64,000 nucleotides of DNA, taken from Climacteris rufus (lineage: Eukaryota > Chordata > Aves > Passeriformes > Climacteridae). Every line of letters begins with the position of its first letter. The first letter of the stretch is position 1. Of the stretch, positions 1 to 13,537 are shown piece by piece. The stretch is from the NCBI GenBank assembly GCA_013398175.1, contig VZRZ01005153.1, forward strand, positions 253,493-317,492, given 5' to 3'. The notes beneath the pieces are model-generated. The model made no database searches, had not been told where the DNA came from, and saw nothing but the letters and a program-made list of their open reading frames with translations. A program made the position numbers and the translations under genes.

Positions 1-3000
1 AGCCCAGCCATATCCTGACTTAAGTTCAGCTCTAAATTGAGATACACCCATGAAACCATTTGCTTGTATATCAGCATCTGATCACCTAATTCCTGCTGAG
101 GAGGACTTTGCTCCACATGATGAGATCCATCATGCTCATGATTTTGATGGGCTACTCAAGGACTGCAGCTGCTTCCTAGGAAGATATGTTTACAGCATCT
201 CTTTCACAGCCCCTCACTGCTTTGCTTCTCAAGTGTGTGGCTGCTTGTGAAGGGGCTGCCTCTGCCCACCACTGCTTGGAGTGCACCTCACATCTGAGGT
301 CAATGCCACCTGCAGGCTGAAGGGGTTTCTGTTCCCATATCCTGGAAGGGATGGAGGAATAGGGTCTGCAGAGGTGAAGGTGCTCTCCTTGTCATGGAGG
401 CTCACTGAGACTAGGAACAAGAGGCCTAAAGCCTCTCTATAGCCAGAAGTATACTCTGCAACACCAAGCATCAAGACCCCATGCTGTGCCACATCATGTT
501 CCTCCAGCACAGCAGATTCACAACAGTTACCCTTACACCAACTCCACTCCCAGAGCCAAATCCCACCACATTCCCACTTAGGCTGCTGAATGCAGATGAT
601 GCAACAGGTATTTATCACTGTCACCATGGGAGAATTCCCTTGCACAGGATAAATTCAGCAGCAGCATTACCTAGACAACGCACCTGTGCCTTGGACTGTG
701 AAGCAGAGGTCTCAGTCTCACAAGTTTTGGGGACATTAGCCACTGCCACATCAGACACTGCCCCTACTATTTCTCATGTTATCTGTGTGATCTGTCAGGG
801 AGCAGAAGCACATGAGGATATCCTTAAGCGTGAGCACCAGGATCTCCTAGGACAAGAGATGAAATATTTGCTATGACATACTAAAATAAACCAACCCGTC
901 CTTCTTTGGAGCCAGATTGTGAATATGTAGGGGGTGTGTAGTCAGATGAATGTCATTGCCAGATAAGAACATCTCACACAATAATGCAGTGTCGAGAGCC
1001 CCAGTGAATGCCAGTTACTGATCACTGTCACGTCAGTACATTGCAAAATAACAACTGCTCTCTTTGCTGTTGCCACACTGTGATTTTGCAGAACCTCAAC
1101 AGTGAGCAGTCTCTGAGACTATCCACAGGGAATCTCTCTTTGCTTTCCCTTTGTCCATGGCCATACCTTTTTACCAGGTGACTGCAGATATAAACATGTA
1201 CAGGGAACCAAAGCCACCTAATAAGAGAAGTCTGGCTTACAAAATGCTTTGGGAGGCATACAAAGAGAAAGTTTGTGGCTGAAACCTTCATAAAGTGTAA
1301 CTAAACAGAACAAAGAGTGATACTATGGGTGTTTCTTCCTGGATAAGGTAGACGCAGTGGGAACCTTCTGAGCCCTTCAGTTTTATCAGCATTTTCCCTT
1401 CTGTACGCTGTACAACCCAACCTCAGGCAGACTCAGAAGAATGCAGAAATGATCACAATGAGTTAAAACTGTCAAAGTAAATGGAATTATGTCTGAGGTA
1501 AAGTCCTGTTTCCCATTCTGCCTTGCACTTTCATTTATAAGTAGGGGACAATACCTTTCCTTTCACACAAATGTAAATAAATGTCCAGTGCCAGACACAG
1601 CTGCTGTGACTGAGATACAGGGGAGGACATTCAGCCCCTTTGAACCATGGAAGCAGACATAGGAAAAGGGTCAGTTTGACAACATATGTAAGGCTGTCAG
1701 GTGCCCTCTCAAACTGGGAAAGACACAGCTTGTCCAGTGTATACTTAAATCCAAGACAAGTATTTATTTTAAAAGATAACAAAGGATTGACAGTTGCATT
1801 GTCAATAATAAGAGAGTAACAAGCAAGGCCATGCAAGAAGAACATCTCACCCATTACCCACGTAGCTTCAAGGAGTGTCTCATCTCAATCTAACATCTGT
1901 CCAAGTATTTAAGCAATGACTTCAAAAGAGATCAGCACTTGGTAAACACTTCCTACCTGAGCTGGGCAGGACAACCAGACCTAGGGGTGGCATAGAAAGC
2001 GTACACTTCAGTTGCACTGCAGAGATAGCAGAGGTCTGAGAGCTGCAGTCTGCAGCCAGCTTTTGCCCAGCCAATTTGGGTATGCAGAGCAGTGTTTGCA
2101 TGCTGGCAAGGATCCCCAGCAGAAACTGCCTTCCCCTGTAGGAACCTGGCCTCCATCGAGCACTTGCTGCCTTAAAGTTGTGGCTTTGCTTCTGCTGTCC
2201 TGCAAGCCAAGGAGAAAAAAACACACTTGGACAGTGTGTTATGACCACTTCTGCTGGAGTCTGACATGTGTCCTTGGCATCTAAAATGAAGTGGGAACCC
2301 CATTTGGTATCACATAAAAGACTTTCTAAAGAAGTTTCTTTAGAAAAAGAATCTAATACTGCTAAGACTCTTTCTTTTTCTTCTTCCAAAGCTGAAGATA
2401 CAGAACACTGGCATATCAAGCAGCAAGGGAAGAAAGGCAGAAAAACAGGAGAGATATGTCATGGTCCAGGCAGGGGCTGGAGGAGCATCTTAAGGAGAAG
2501 TCAGCAGACTGCTACTGGGAATGTAGAAGTATAATGGAATATAATTCCCATTGCAGTGGCCCTGTATGACACTGAGACACACATTTCCTCTGTGACATGT
2601 AGGAAATAATTTCAGCTGCTTCTGCTCCAATTCCCTTTCCGGAAATGGGATCATCTGGTGCTCATTGTTCTGCTTGTGTCCCACAAGCACCAGTCCCACT
2701 GTCATTCAGGTGCTCTCAACATGAGGACCAGCTAATCCAACCCTCAGGAGAGGGACATCCCAGCATACTGTGAAAGCCAGCAGGCTTTGTTGAAGCAGCC
2801 TCTACTCCATGAAAAGAGAGCCTGCATCATGCTTGGCACTCCTGGGGCTGGTCTGAGGAAAGCAATGGGTACAGCAGGGAGGTAATGGGTGGGATGGTGC
2901 CTGCAGCTCCTCTGGTGGCAAGCAAGAGACATCCTGTTGCAGTTGTTACCCTGGCAGTCAGAGGTGTTATCTGACGAGGTGGGACTCTCATCCCCCTTGT

Positions 3001-4068
3001 CCCTGCTGATGGTGAATGTGAGCCACCTGCCAACCCTAGACTTCTCTCCCCTGCTAGGCTCAAAATGCTGGGTTGTAACTCCCAGTTTGCCAGATAAAAG
3101 CACTCTAGAAAAATTTTTTCCACACACCTATAAAACTGTTAATTATGAAGCTTCTGTTTCTCAGAGACTCCTCAAATAATACCTGTCTCATTGAGAGCCC
3201 TAAGCAATGGGGTCTCCAAGACACCCTAATTATCTGGCTTAAACACCCACTCAGCTGTCAAACTGCCCATCACAAATCAGGAAGATTCAGCTGAGCACCC
3301 TCTGGTCCTGGGCAATCCCCTGCCAGCACTCAGGCACCTCTTTCCTCATTGCTGTAAAGCAAAGATAAATAAACTTGAAAAAACATGGGTACACACAGGG
3401 GAAGGAGTGAGGGCTTCTGCTGGGTATGGAGTGAAGCAGGAGCATGGAGGGAGGACTCAAGGAGAAATTGTCAGAACAGATCCTCTGCTAGGGCAAATCA
3501 AGGTGGCCTCATTGACTCTGCCTTGCCCTGGCTGGGTTACGCCTCCTGTGCCATGTTTCCTGAAATAGGGATCTGCATGTCTGGCTCAATGAGAGCAGGG
3601 TGTCCTAGCAGTGTTTAGAAGCTATGTAAGTGGAAAGCATTGTTACACAGGCTAATTTGACATATAATATTTCAGGAACTTACAATTTCTTTTTATGGTT
3701 TGAAGAAAAAAAACAAACTCAGTAGAAAAAAAAAATAGAGAAAAAAAAGGACACTGAGCAAATAATAACATGTGTGGGTGGGTTGGTATGTAATACCCCA
3801 ACCACAGGGCTACAGCAACATTTGGTCCCATTGACATTTTTGCTTAAATTAAGGTAATTACTCAACTATTGACAATAGTCTGCTGTGTTACGTCTATAGA
3901 TTAGCACATAGAGAGGAACATGACAAATAATTTATAGCTTGACACATACCAGTGACTTCAGACTTGATCCAAACTCTAAGGACAGATAGTTCTTGTGAGT
4001 AAAATTATTAAACCTTGATTAAACCCTATGATATTTAAAGACAGAAATGTGGAAATGTGGAAAGAGAA
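1..4068. other. Intergenic, nothing recognised except one MIR fossil
   Basis: No protein, RNA gene or interspersed repeat was recognised apart from the MIR-like piece at 3,301-3,373. A perfect 11-bp inverted repeat with a 2-base spacer lies at 2,323-2,346. The open frames are short and unlike any known family. Confidence 0.7.
3301..3373 (+). mobile_element. MIR-like SINE fossil (short)
   Basis: GGTCCTGGGCAATCCCCTG, CAGGCACCTCTTTCCTCATT and GCTGTAAAGCAAAGATAA match the sense MIR core (GACCTTGGGCAAGTCACTT, GCCTCAGTTTCCTCATCTG, TAAAATGGGGATAA) in order. Confidence 0.55.
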
Positions 4069-4079
4069 AGATAGATAGG

Positions 4080-4112
<33 letters not shown>
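4069..4112. repeat. (GATA)n microsatellite
   Basis: About ten GATA units with two imperfections (GGTA, GATAATA). Confidence 0.95.
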
Positions 4113-7100
4113 ATCTCTGTGTACCTTAAAATAGAGCTAGTCAGGTAACTTCTGCTGTAATCTCTGTCTGAGGGTAACAGACTTTCTACAAATATCAGCA
4201 GGTTTTATTTCCCAAGGGCTTTTTTGTCTTAAAGGTTTCTACTAGGAAAAACAAACCTGTGTATTTTAAATCAGATAATTCAGTGTGTCTGACTGTATGT
4301 TATGTTGTTGACCTGGCCCAAAATACTCTCCAGTTCATTTGCACACCATGATGCAATGTCTCCTGTTTGCATTTCCTTCCCATAATATAACAATCTTCTG
4401 GTTCACATGAGGAAATGGGGCTACCATTCAACCTGGGTTGTGTACCCCCATACAAATATTCTTTGTATTAGTAAAGGAATGCAAAAGAAAGCAATTTCTG
4501 CTAAAATGAATGAAATTACTCAGAACACTGCCACTTTGAGAAGTCAAATAGTCCATTCCCTTCAGAAAAGTCAATAGAAGCAGTTTACAGATGTAAATGC
4601 TATAGACTTTTTCATTCAAATACCCCTCTGTATTTCAAATGTACAATCAATGTTTGCCATAAAACAAATTCTGAAGCATCTATTTTATTAGACATGAATT
4701 CTCATTTTTATTCTTCTTTCCTGCTGCATAACAGCAAGCACGCACACACAAGAGGTAATCTTTTCCTAACTCAAGTTATTAAGTTATAGAGCAGATTTGC
4801 TATTATGTAAAATAAACAATGTCTTTGACATGGGGAACTCATAGCTTACATGCTTACACAGTGCTGAAGACCTTTAAATGAGTCTTAGAAACTTTTGCTG
4901 CTTGAGGTTGAATATTGCATCGGTGCACTGTTACAGCTTACAAAGGCAGAAATGCTCACTGAATGAAGCTAAAACAAATTTTATTTTTACAGTGAATGTA
5001 ACACCTGGAATGAGACAGAGAAGACCTTGGGTCATAAGATTTGCAGAATGACAGAATGACATTAAACTTTGGATCTTAGTACTGTTGAGAGCAAGCTCTG
5101 GGAATTCACTTGCCAAGCACCAAGGTTCACCCCTGAGGCCAGGCTGCCTGTGAACCCTTCTGATGCTGAGCCATCTGGTCCCAAGGCTCAGTTCATGTTT
5201 GCAGTTTCCCACTGTAATTTGCACACCCGCAATTTGACATCTCTTGGAAAAACAAGGCTAGTATTTTTGTACAGATTTGAGAGTTCATGACTCTTCTCCC
5301 TAAGGGTTAAGAGCACCCTCAAATTCAAAACAGGTATCTGGAAATATTCACCAGTTCTGGTCCTATTTAGACTGAAGGATGGACTTTTAACTAAACCGCT
5401 AATTTTGATCTTTGTGAGGAATAGGCCTGGTGTCATTTGTTTTCCTCCATGGAAGAACATGTAACACCAGGGAGATGCAGGACCTGAAAGAACACCTACA
5501 AATCTGAAGGTGAGAAAATGAAGAAAACATTGATGTTCTAGGCAGGCAAGTGGAACACTGGATGCAGATGAGGCATTTATGTCTTGTTGGTGGTTTTATA
5601 TCACTTATCATTCAGATCCTCAGCTGAGGGATATTTTGGGCCGAACCCTCAGCTGGTGTGAAGCAGTTCATCTCCATGTCACAAGCCCTAATTTAGCAGC
5701 AGAAGGGTCACAGAAACCAGAAAATGAGTCCTCCCTACAGATTGCTCCATCGAAGTTTGGCTACCCCAGAGCCACTTTTCTCTTAACCTCTTTCTAGATG
5801 TCTATTGCCTTTTTAGTCACTCTAAGGCTAGGAGACAAAATACGTGGTCTAAACCGGCAAATCCACACATTAGTACTGCTGTAGCATTGGCTCATTGTCT
5901 GCTCCTTGAAAACACGTCCCAGAAATACCTGTGGGACTCTCATTTCCCTAGTGGTTCTGAAGCTCTCACCTAAAAGACCAGAAGGCAATGAGTTCCTGTC
6001 GCCACAAAACTGCCTCCAGCTCTCCCTCTCAATACCACCAGACTGAGCATAGCGAGCAGAAGAATCCAACAAAACAAAGCCGAACAGCTTCCCACTGTTA
6101 TTTTAAGCCAGGAGAGGAGATGGAGGGAGGGAGTGGGGGGAACAAACCACTCAGCAAACGCTGGGAAAGCATTTAGTTTTGGCTGATGGCCTCTTGTGGC
6201 TGTGGTTTCCACAACGTCTCTGTGTTCTATCTGTGTCAGGATGGAACCAGGCTCCTGAAATAGACTGAACAAGCTAGACTGGAGCTATTTTAATACCTAG
6301 AGCTTGTTCTCTTTAGATTTTTCTGAGTGAGGGGATAGAGTGGAAGAGGAGAGACAACAAGCAAGGGTGATGTTATTTTAACACATGCAAAGGAGTTGTC
6401 AGAGAGTAGCAGTTTGGCTGTCTCAGCACACACCCCCATGCACCCCATCGTTACTACGTGCAAAGATGCACAGCCTTGGATAGCACCTCCGCAGACCAGA
6501 ATTAGCCTGGTTTGTGAATGCACACGCACACATCTCCTTGGAAAGGCGTCACAGTTTCCTTCGTGTCACACTGAGAGGGAAAATGAGCTCATGTCTCCAG
6601 GCATGACGTGCGAGTTGCTCATGGTGGACCTTTGTTACCCAAGATACACACAAATTACTCCCCCATCCTTCCACTATAATGGGTCGGTCACCACAGTGAA
6701 GCTCTGAAGAGGAGAGCAGATTCTTCCCAACACCAGATGTTGGAAAGCTGGGAGGGGCTGTAGGATAGCAAAGCAAAGTCTCAAGAACACCAGATAGCTT
6801 TTTTCACTTGCAGTCACTTTTGATACTATCTCTTGCTGTGTGGTAAGAGGGTAGGCTTTCAGAGACTTCATCAACAGAAGCAACACAATCCAGTCCTTTC
6901 CTCAGGCCTGCCTGGATCCTGCTTTCATGACAGATCAGACCACAATTTCCTTTCAGCTCTTCAATGATTTTGCAGCAATAAATTGTATGTCTCAAAAATG
7001 TCCTCTCAGAACCTCAAAGGTTGCCTGTGTTGCCCTGTCAAACCTCAATGCAGGAAGAGACTTTAACATCTGCCCCTGGAGTGTTTTCCTATATTTCTGT

Positions 7101-7874
7101 ACATCAGGTTGTCATTCAATTTGTCTTGGATTTGTATTGGTCTTGCTCATGGCACACTGTTCTGAGGGTTCAGCTCCTCCATGGCAATCATGAACTGTGT
7201 TATCCTGATTTATACCAGGTCACTGTGACCTGACATGATGCTACAAAACAGTGTATCAGTTGTACTCCTGACACAGGAGAGCATTCTTTAACAGATGAGA
7301 GAAAAGCAATATAGCACCTCGTATCACCTCTAGGATGGTCAGAGAACAACTTGCTCCAAGGAGAACATTCCTTAGAAGCCGATGAAGCCCCTTTGGCAGC
7401 TTCTACATATTGCTAAAGTCCTAGGGGAAAAACCTTTTCCTCCCCCACTATCTGGATTACTCTTTGTCTTTGCATGCCCTGTGTTGAACTAATACCTTCA
7501 TCCCCTGTGACACCCCCACACTACAGCAAAACGACCTAAAAACATACGTGAGACATTCTGTTGCTTCTTTCAAGGTTAATACAAATTTTTTTGACCTTGC
7601 AACCAGACCTCCTCAACACAGCCAGCCAATGAGGTCATCTTCTCTATCAGAGGGAAGAAGCTAAAAACATGACACAGGAGATGTCAGCTACATTGGCTGC
7701 TCATCTCAGTACCTGCAGCCAAAACAGAAAGCTTACTCAGGCTGCCAAATAAAAATACCTCTTGTGGGCACATTCCTTGCAGAGTGCACAAGAGAACAAG
7801 CTGAGAAGACAGCAAGGGAGGACAGCAAGTGGTGTCAGACAGAAACATAAGAAGGGATCGATGGGGGGGAAGCG

Positions 7875-7914
7875 ACAGAGAGAGAGAGAGAGAGAGGGAG
7901 AGGAGAGAGTAGGT
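7875..7914. repeat. (AG)n microsatellite
   Basis: ACAGAGAG run of about eleven AG units, grading into AG/GGAG-rich sequence. Confidence 0.9.
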
Positions 7915-9525
7915 CAGCAGGGAAAACCACAGGTGAAGAGCTATAAAGATGGACAAGGACACAAGTAAGACAAGGGCACACTGATTTCACTAGCAGTAAA
8001 GGTCATGGCAGATGACACAACTGTAGGATACAGTGCTTTCTTAGGCATGCGCAGTGAAATCCTAGCTCTGTTGAAGACTATGGCCAAAATCCCCTTGACT
8101 TCAGTAATGCCGGGACAAATGGAGCTGCCCCGTGCCTCCCAGCAACCAGCTCTGGCCATGGTCAAACTCCCTCCTGCAATCTGATCCCACTTCTCCAGTT
8201 TCACCCATCACACTGCCAGAACCAGACTCAAGGGGCAAGGAGAGGATAGTGATGCACAAATAGCCAATTAGTGTTTTTCCCATTTTCCACATGTGGCAAC
8301 AAGAAAAGCAGGCAGCTAGAGGGCAGAATTTAGCCCTTTTGGCCTATTGCCCTTCAGAATGGTCTTCAGACCCAGCAGGATTTCCTTCTCAATGTCACTG
8401 CCTAGGAAAAATGAGCAACTCCTAACTACTACAAAGGGTAGCTATAAGGTCCCAGTTTGCTCAGAGCTTTATGCTCCACCACCTTTGGAGTGCAGAGTGT
8501 GCAGTGACATTGGGCTGTGTAGGGTTGCAAACACATTGCGGCCAGCAGAACCAGCTCTTACACCAGGGTGGACAGCAAGACCTTGCTCTGTCTTCTTTGT
8601 CATCGTGATTTGATTATGCACTGATCAAACCTATGTAATGTGGCAACACATAAAACCTTCAAAGCATTAAGAGCTCATGACAGTGTAGAGCCACCACCAA
8701 AGGACAGGCTGCCCTCAGGACTGCTGAGATCTCTGCCTTTCTTGCCTGGACTCCCACACTGTACCCAACTAAGTTAAAGGTCAGAGTCACTAACTGCAAG
8801 GTGTGCCACTGCAAAGGCTGGGATAACTGAAGGACCAGCTACCACTTGAGATTAACATCATGGCTGACAGCTTGACTTCTTCAGTGTTTGGGAAATCTCA
8901 ACTGCAAGATGAACCTTTCTCCAGCTGGCTGGAACAGATGCAGGCTTCTGCATGGAGTGAACTTCTACAAGAAGACACCACATGTCTTTCTACTCCAAGT
9001 GTGAGGAAATTTCTGCAAGGGACCCTTCCATCCTTCAAAGATACAAAAGAAAAGTGAAAGGAAAAACACACCCTCCTCCCCCAGCTTCAGCAGAGCAAGA
9101 CATTCCACCTTTCCTCTGACAACCATACATGTCCTCATGCTGCTCAGGTGTTCAGAAACTGGAAGATGAAGGAGCTGTAAGGACCCCTTCACAGAACTAG
9201 CAAAAAACTTCTCAGCATGGTAAGGATATAGGAATTTTGTTTCCCTACAACAAAATGCAGAGACAAGCAGGTGAGAGGACTTCACCTTGCTGTTCTTCCT
9301 GCATCTGGAATGTTGGGGAAAACATGCTTCCCAGCTCTTCTCAATAGCTTCCCACCCCAGCATTCCAAATCTACCCTCAGAAACAGTGAACAAGAGCCAC
9401 AGTGTTTAGTGCTGTGACACTGACAAAGTGTGCAAGAGTTGATGGCAATTTTGCTGCCTCTGGAAAACAGCTTTCCTGAGTTTGTCTCTTTTGTCAATGC
9501 TTAGTGTGAGTCATATCTTCTGTTA

Positions 9526-9690
9526 GGGGAAGGGAAGGGAAGGGAANNNNNNNNNNNNNNNNNNNNNNNNNNNNNNNNNNNNNNNNNNNNNNNNNNNNNN
9601 NNNNNNNNNNNNNNNNNNNNNNNNNNNNNNNNNNNNNNNNNNGAAGGGAAGGGAAGGGAAGGGAAGGGAAGGGAAGGGAAGGGAAGGGAA
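9526..9690. repeat. (GGGAA)n microsatellite with assembly gap
   Basis: Pure GGGAA pentamers flank 96 N (9,547-9,642). The gap is almost certainly more of the same repeat, of unknown true length. Confidence 0.95.
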
Positions 9691-12394
9691 TATATAACAA
9701 TGCAAGATGAAGCACTGTTTTCTCCCCCGTGGCACTGGCACTTCTGCTTCAGTGGATGCACATGCACTCACACCAAGTAATCTGTTGACTCAGATGCCGT
9801 CATGGACATAAGCAGCATAAACTTTGCCTAAGCACGAGCAGCTGTCACCCTGTGAGATGCATGTGCTCAGAACCAGGTGCATGTCACTTCAGTAGCGTTG
9901 GAGGATATGACTTTGACTTGGCCATAAAAGGAAAGAGGGGGACGGACCCAGGGAAGATATGGACACTGTAGCAGGTACTGGAAATTGTTCTTGGCTCCAA
10001 GCAGCATTGTTTGATCTGTTCAGTGGGTCATGTGCCAGCCAGCCGACTCGCTACGTGTGTTTAGACAGCTCTTGCATGTCTGAATTCTCCTGGCCAGCTG
10101 GCTGCTTTAACTCCTTCAGCTGCCCTTACTGCCAGGAGTCAGGCAATACTGGAAGCAGCAGAGTGAAACCCAGCAAGGCTGGAAAGCAGCACAGTGTTTG
10201 AATTCAGTGAAGATGGAGTTTGGAGTGGCAAAGGAAATGGGGAATTTGCTGGGACCCTCGAATTAATGATTGCTGTTAATAAAAAATCATGACCATCATC
10301 ATCCTGGGATGTGTTTCCTAACACATCTTTAATGGAAAATTAACCACGGCAACCTCTGCTCTCTCTAGCTTTGAAATCCTGCCATGGAAACCTGTAGCAG
10401 AGGATGAAGAGACAAAAGCAGCAGCAGCCGCAGCATACAGCACAACCTGGTATCAGGAGTGATTGTCAGAAATAGGTGCATACACTTGTCTTGCCATGCA
10501 CCTTCAGTTGCATGCACCCCTCACTAAAGCAAATATTAAGCCTATAAAGCCTGGAAAAGTGGTGCTGTTCACTGAAGCTCATGATGAACCTGTGACTGTG
10601 ACCACACCCCTCCTTACCCCACCATCCCCTGACACTGTTACAGTACAGTCTCTGCATTAGTGCTGTAGGTCCCCTTTAAAACAGGCTAATATGGGAACCC
10701 AGTCAGAGTATTGCCTGAGGAAGTGTTTTGTAGATCTCCTGCCTCTCTGTGAGTCCTTTATTTAAAAATATTCATTAATAGATTTGAGATTTTGGTGTGA
10801 CTCGTTGCCCCTGTCTGAAGCCCTTATACCAGCAGCCCCTCTCTCTGTTTGCTTCTTCTGCTGTGCTGATCCAAATTCTCAGGTCACTGGTAGAGATCCA
10901 GAGTCATTCCCTGGGGTGTATTCGAGCCTGTCAGCAGCACTGCTGAGAGCTGAGCGCACCCTCCTATTTCCCACCCTTCTACCCAGGATGACAGGCTGGT
11001 TGTGAGGTGTTCTGTGACATCTCACACTTCAGGCATTGTATTGGTATTTGTCATGTTGCAGCATGAGGAGACCCAGCTGGCATCCTGGGAATTTCAAACA
11101 GCATCCATGAAGACTTCTTTGTTCTGCTCTTGGATTATCCTGTGCTGGTGATCTGTTGTCCTTTTGTGCAGTTTGATAAAAGCAAGGGCAGACTCCCAAT
11201 CATGTCAGATGAGCTGTGAAAATCCCACAGAGAATGGGAATGAAGGAGGGGTAAGGACATCCTTCCTCTCCACAAACAGGCCTGTGGCCACCATGATCAC
11301 ACAGTGTCTGGAGACCATCCATAACACAGGGAAACCATTCCAATCTATTTTTCTGGTAAAACCACAACACATCCCCAGTGATGTTTTCACAAGCTAAATG
11401 GTTTTTGCATTGCTGACAAGAAGCCTGTTTCCATCCATGGTGCCACTGAAATCAGGAGAGTCACAATGATGCAGAAATTACAGCAGTTGAGAGCAGAATA
11501 AGGCTGCAATTTTCCAGCAACAGTGAGAAGGGCAGCCTCTTGTCTTTCACCATCTGAGCCATGAGTCCCGGGGAAGCAGACTCTCCTCCTCATTCCTGTT
11601 CCATGCACCAACCAAGGAGGTTGGTCAGGATCTCAGACAGAGTGGCGACCCAGGCTAATGATGGAGGAGGTCATGGGCTTGTTCCTGTAAGGGCTACTCT
11701 TTCTTCAAGAGGTGATATGTTAGTATATGCAACTGGCCTGGAACGTGAGGTGGGGAAGAGGAAGGCAATGACATGTAGCCACCCACCTTCATTTGTTTTT
11801 GCCTGCTTGGGGCAGAACATGCTGCTAGTGCTACCCTTGACACAAGTCTCAAGCAGGCATGTCAACACGTATTCTTGCCTTTCTTGTCTGCATCTTTCTC
11901 TGCCCCAGCAAGCCAGCCACAAGCCAGGGAGACTTGCAGAATCTGGATTTTGTTTGTTTTTATTCGACTTTAGGCTGTTTTGCAACAACAGCTGTAAATG
12001 TCAAGTAGCAGCTCAGCCCCCATTTACCATGATCAGTGAGTGCTGTTGGTTCCATCGGGGTGGAAGATTAGTAACCAGCCTGTTGACTGTGGGTTCTTGT
12101 GCATAGGGATGAGGGAGCAGACATGACTGCAACCTTCATCTTTTCAGGGACAAGCAGCAACAGGTTCTTCAGGCCTCTGTCACCTTCAGGCCAGCTCCCT
12201 CTGTCTTCAGGTCTGCCAAAGGCAATGCCATCTCCTCCCCACAGAACTTGTCTCCAAAAGTAGATCCTTGCTGCTAGCTATGCAGCCATGAGCAGAAGTC
12301 CTGTAAGCTTTGAGAAGAAGCCTTTTTCTCTGTGTCTTTCTGAAGTGATAGATGTCTCTGCCAGCAGAGAATAGTACTAGGCCCCAAAGCATCA

Positions 12395-13537
12395 CAGGAC
12401 AACCTGGGGATCAGGCCCAGCTGGCATGGGTTTATGAAAGGCAGGTCCTGCCTGACCATTCTGACCTTTTATGGCAGGCTGATCTGCTTAGTGAATGAGG
12501 GAAAGGCTGTGGATATATCTATCTGGACTTTACTAAAGACTTTTCCACCATTTCCCACATTATTCTCTGGGAGAAACTAACTGCTCGTGGCTTGAATTGG
12601 TGCACTCTTAACTGGGTAAAAAGCTGTCTGGATGGCTGAGCCCAGAGAATAGAGGTGATTTGAGTCACACCCAGCTGGTGGTCAGTCACAAGTGGTGTTT
12701 CCCTGGGCTGAGTGTCGGAACAGGTTCTGTTTAATGTCTTTATCGATGCTCTGGATGAGGGGATTGAGGGCACCCTCAAATCGTTTGCAGACAAACCAAA
12801 CTGGATTGGAGTATCAATCAGCTGAAGCATAGGAAAGCCCAGCAGAGGGACCTGGACAGGCTGAATTGATGGGCTGAGGCCAGTGGTATGAGGTTCAACA
12901 AGACCAAGTGTCAGGGTCCTGTACTTGGGTCACAACAACCCCTTGCAGCATTACACACTTGGGAAAGACTGACTGGAAAGATGTCCAGTGGGAAAAGACA
13001 TGGGGGTGCTGGCTGACAGCAACTGAACATGAGCCAGCTGTGCCCAGGTGGTCAAGAAGACCAATGGCATCCTGGCCTGTATCAGCAATAGTGCAGTCAG
13101 CAGGACTAAGGCAGGGATTGACCCCTTGTACTTGGTACTGGGGAGGCCACACCTCAAATACAGTGCTAAGTTTTGGGCCCCTCACTACAAGAAAGACTGG
13201 AGCATGTCCAGGTGCTGGAGCATGTCCAGAGGAGGGCAGCGGAACCGATGAAGGGTCTGGAGTACAAGTCTGTTGAGGAGTGGCTGAGGGACCTGGGGGT
13301 GTTTAGCCTGGAGAGAAGGAGGTGAAGGGGGGACTTTATTGCTCTCTACAACTACCTGAAAGGAGGTTGTAGGCAGGTGGGGGCCTAGCTCTTCTCCCAG
13401 GTAACAAGTGACAGGATGAGAGGAAACAGCCTCCAGCTGTGCCAGGAGAAGTTTAGATGCAATATTTAGATTGTAAATTTCTTCACCAAAAGGGTTTTCA
13501 AGTACTGCCCAAGGAAGAGGTTGAGTCACCATCCCTG
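12395..13537 (+). mobile_element. CR1 LINE fragment, 5'-truncated and decayed
   Basis: About 1.14 kb of the avian CR1 non-LTR retrotransposon: the second half of the reverse transcriptase and the region up to GAGTCACCATCCCTGG. Recognisable pieces include a degenerate YLDFTKDFSTISH (the family's YLDFxKAFDTV motif), TCACAAGTGGTGTTTCCCTG, GGACAGGCTGAATTGATGGG, TTTTGGGCCCCTCACTACAA, GTTTAGCCTGGAGAGAAGGA and CTACAACTACCTGAAAGG. The catalytic FADD motif reads FADK and stops interrupt the frame, so the copy is inactive. The usual 3' octamer repeats are missing, as homology ends at an unrelated GAATTCTGG. Confidence 0.93.

Larger units (their letters stand above)
4113..12394. other. Intergenic, only simple repeats recognised
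   Basis: Contains the AG and GGGAA microsatellites listed separately. Otherwise unique-looking sequence with no recognised gene, RNA or mobile element. Confidence 0.7.

Noticed and set aside
9494..9771. Three overlapping Phe/Pro/Ser-Leu frames on the minus strand
   Set aside because: They are translations of the GGGAA microsatellite and run through undetermined bases.
11561..12106. 181-codon ATG frame on the plus strand
   Set aside because: No family resemblance, no splice or promoter support, and an overlapping antisense frame of similar quality. Consistent with chance in GC-moderate DNA.
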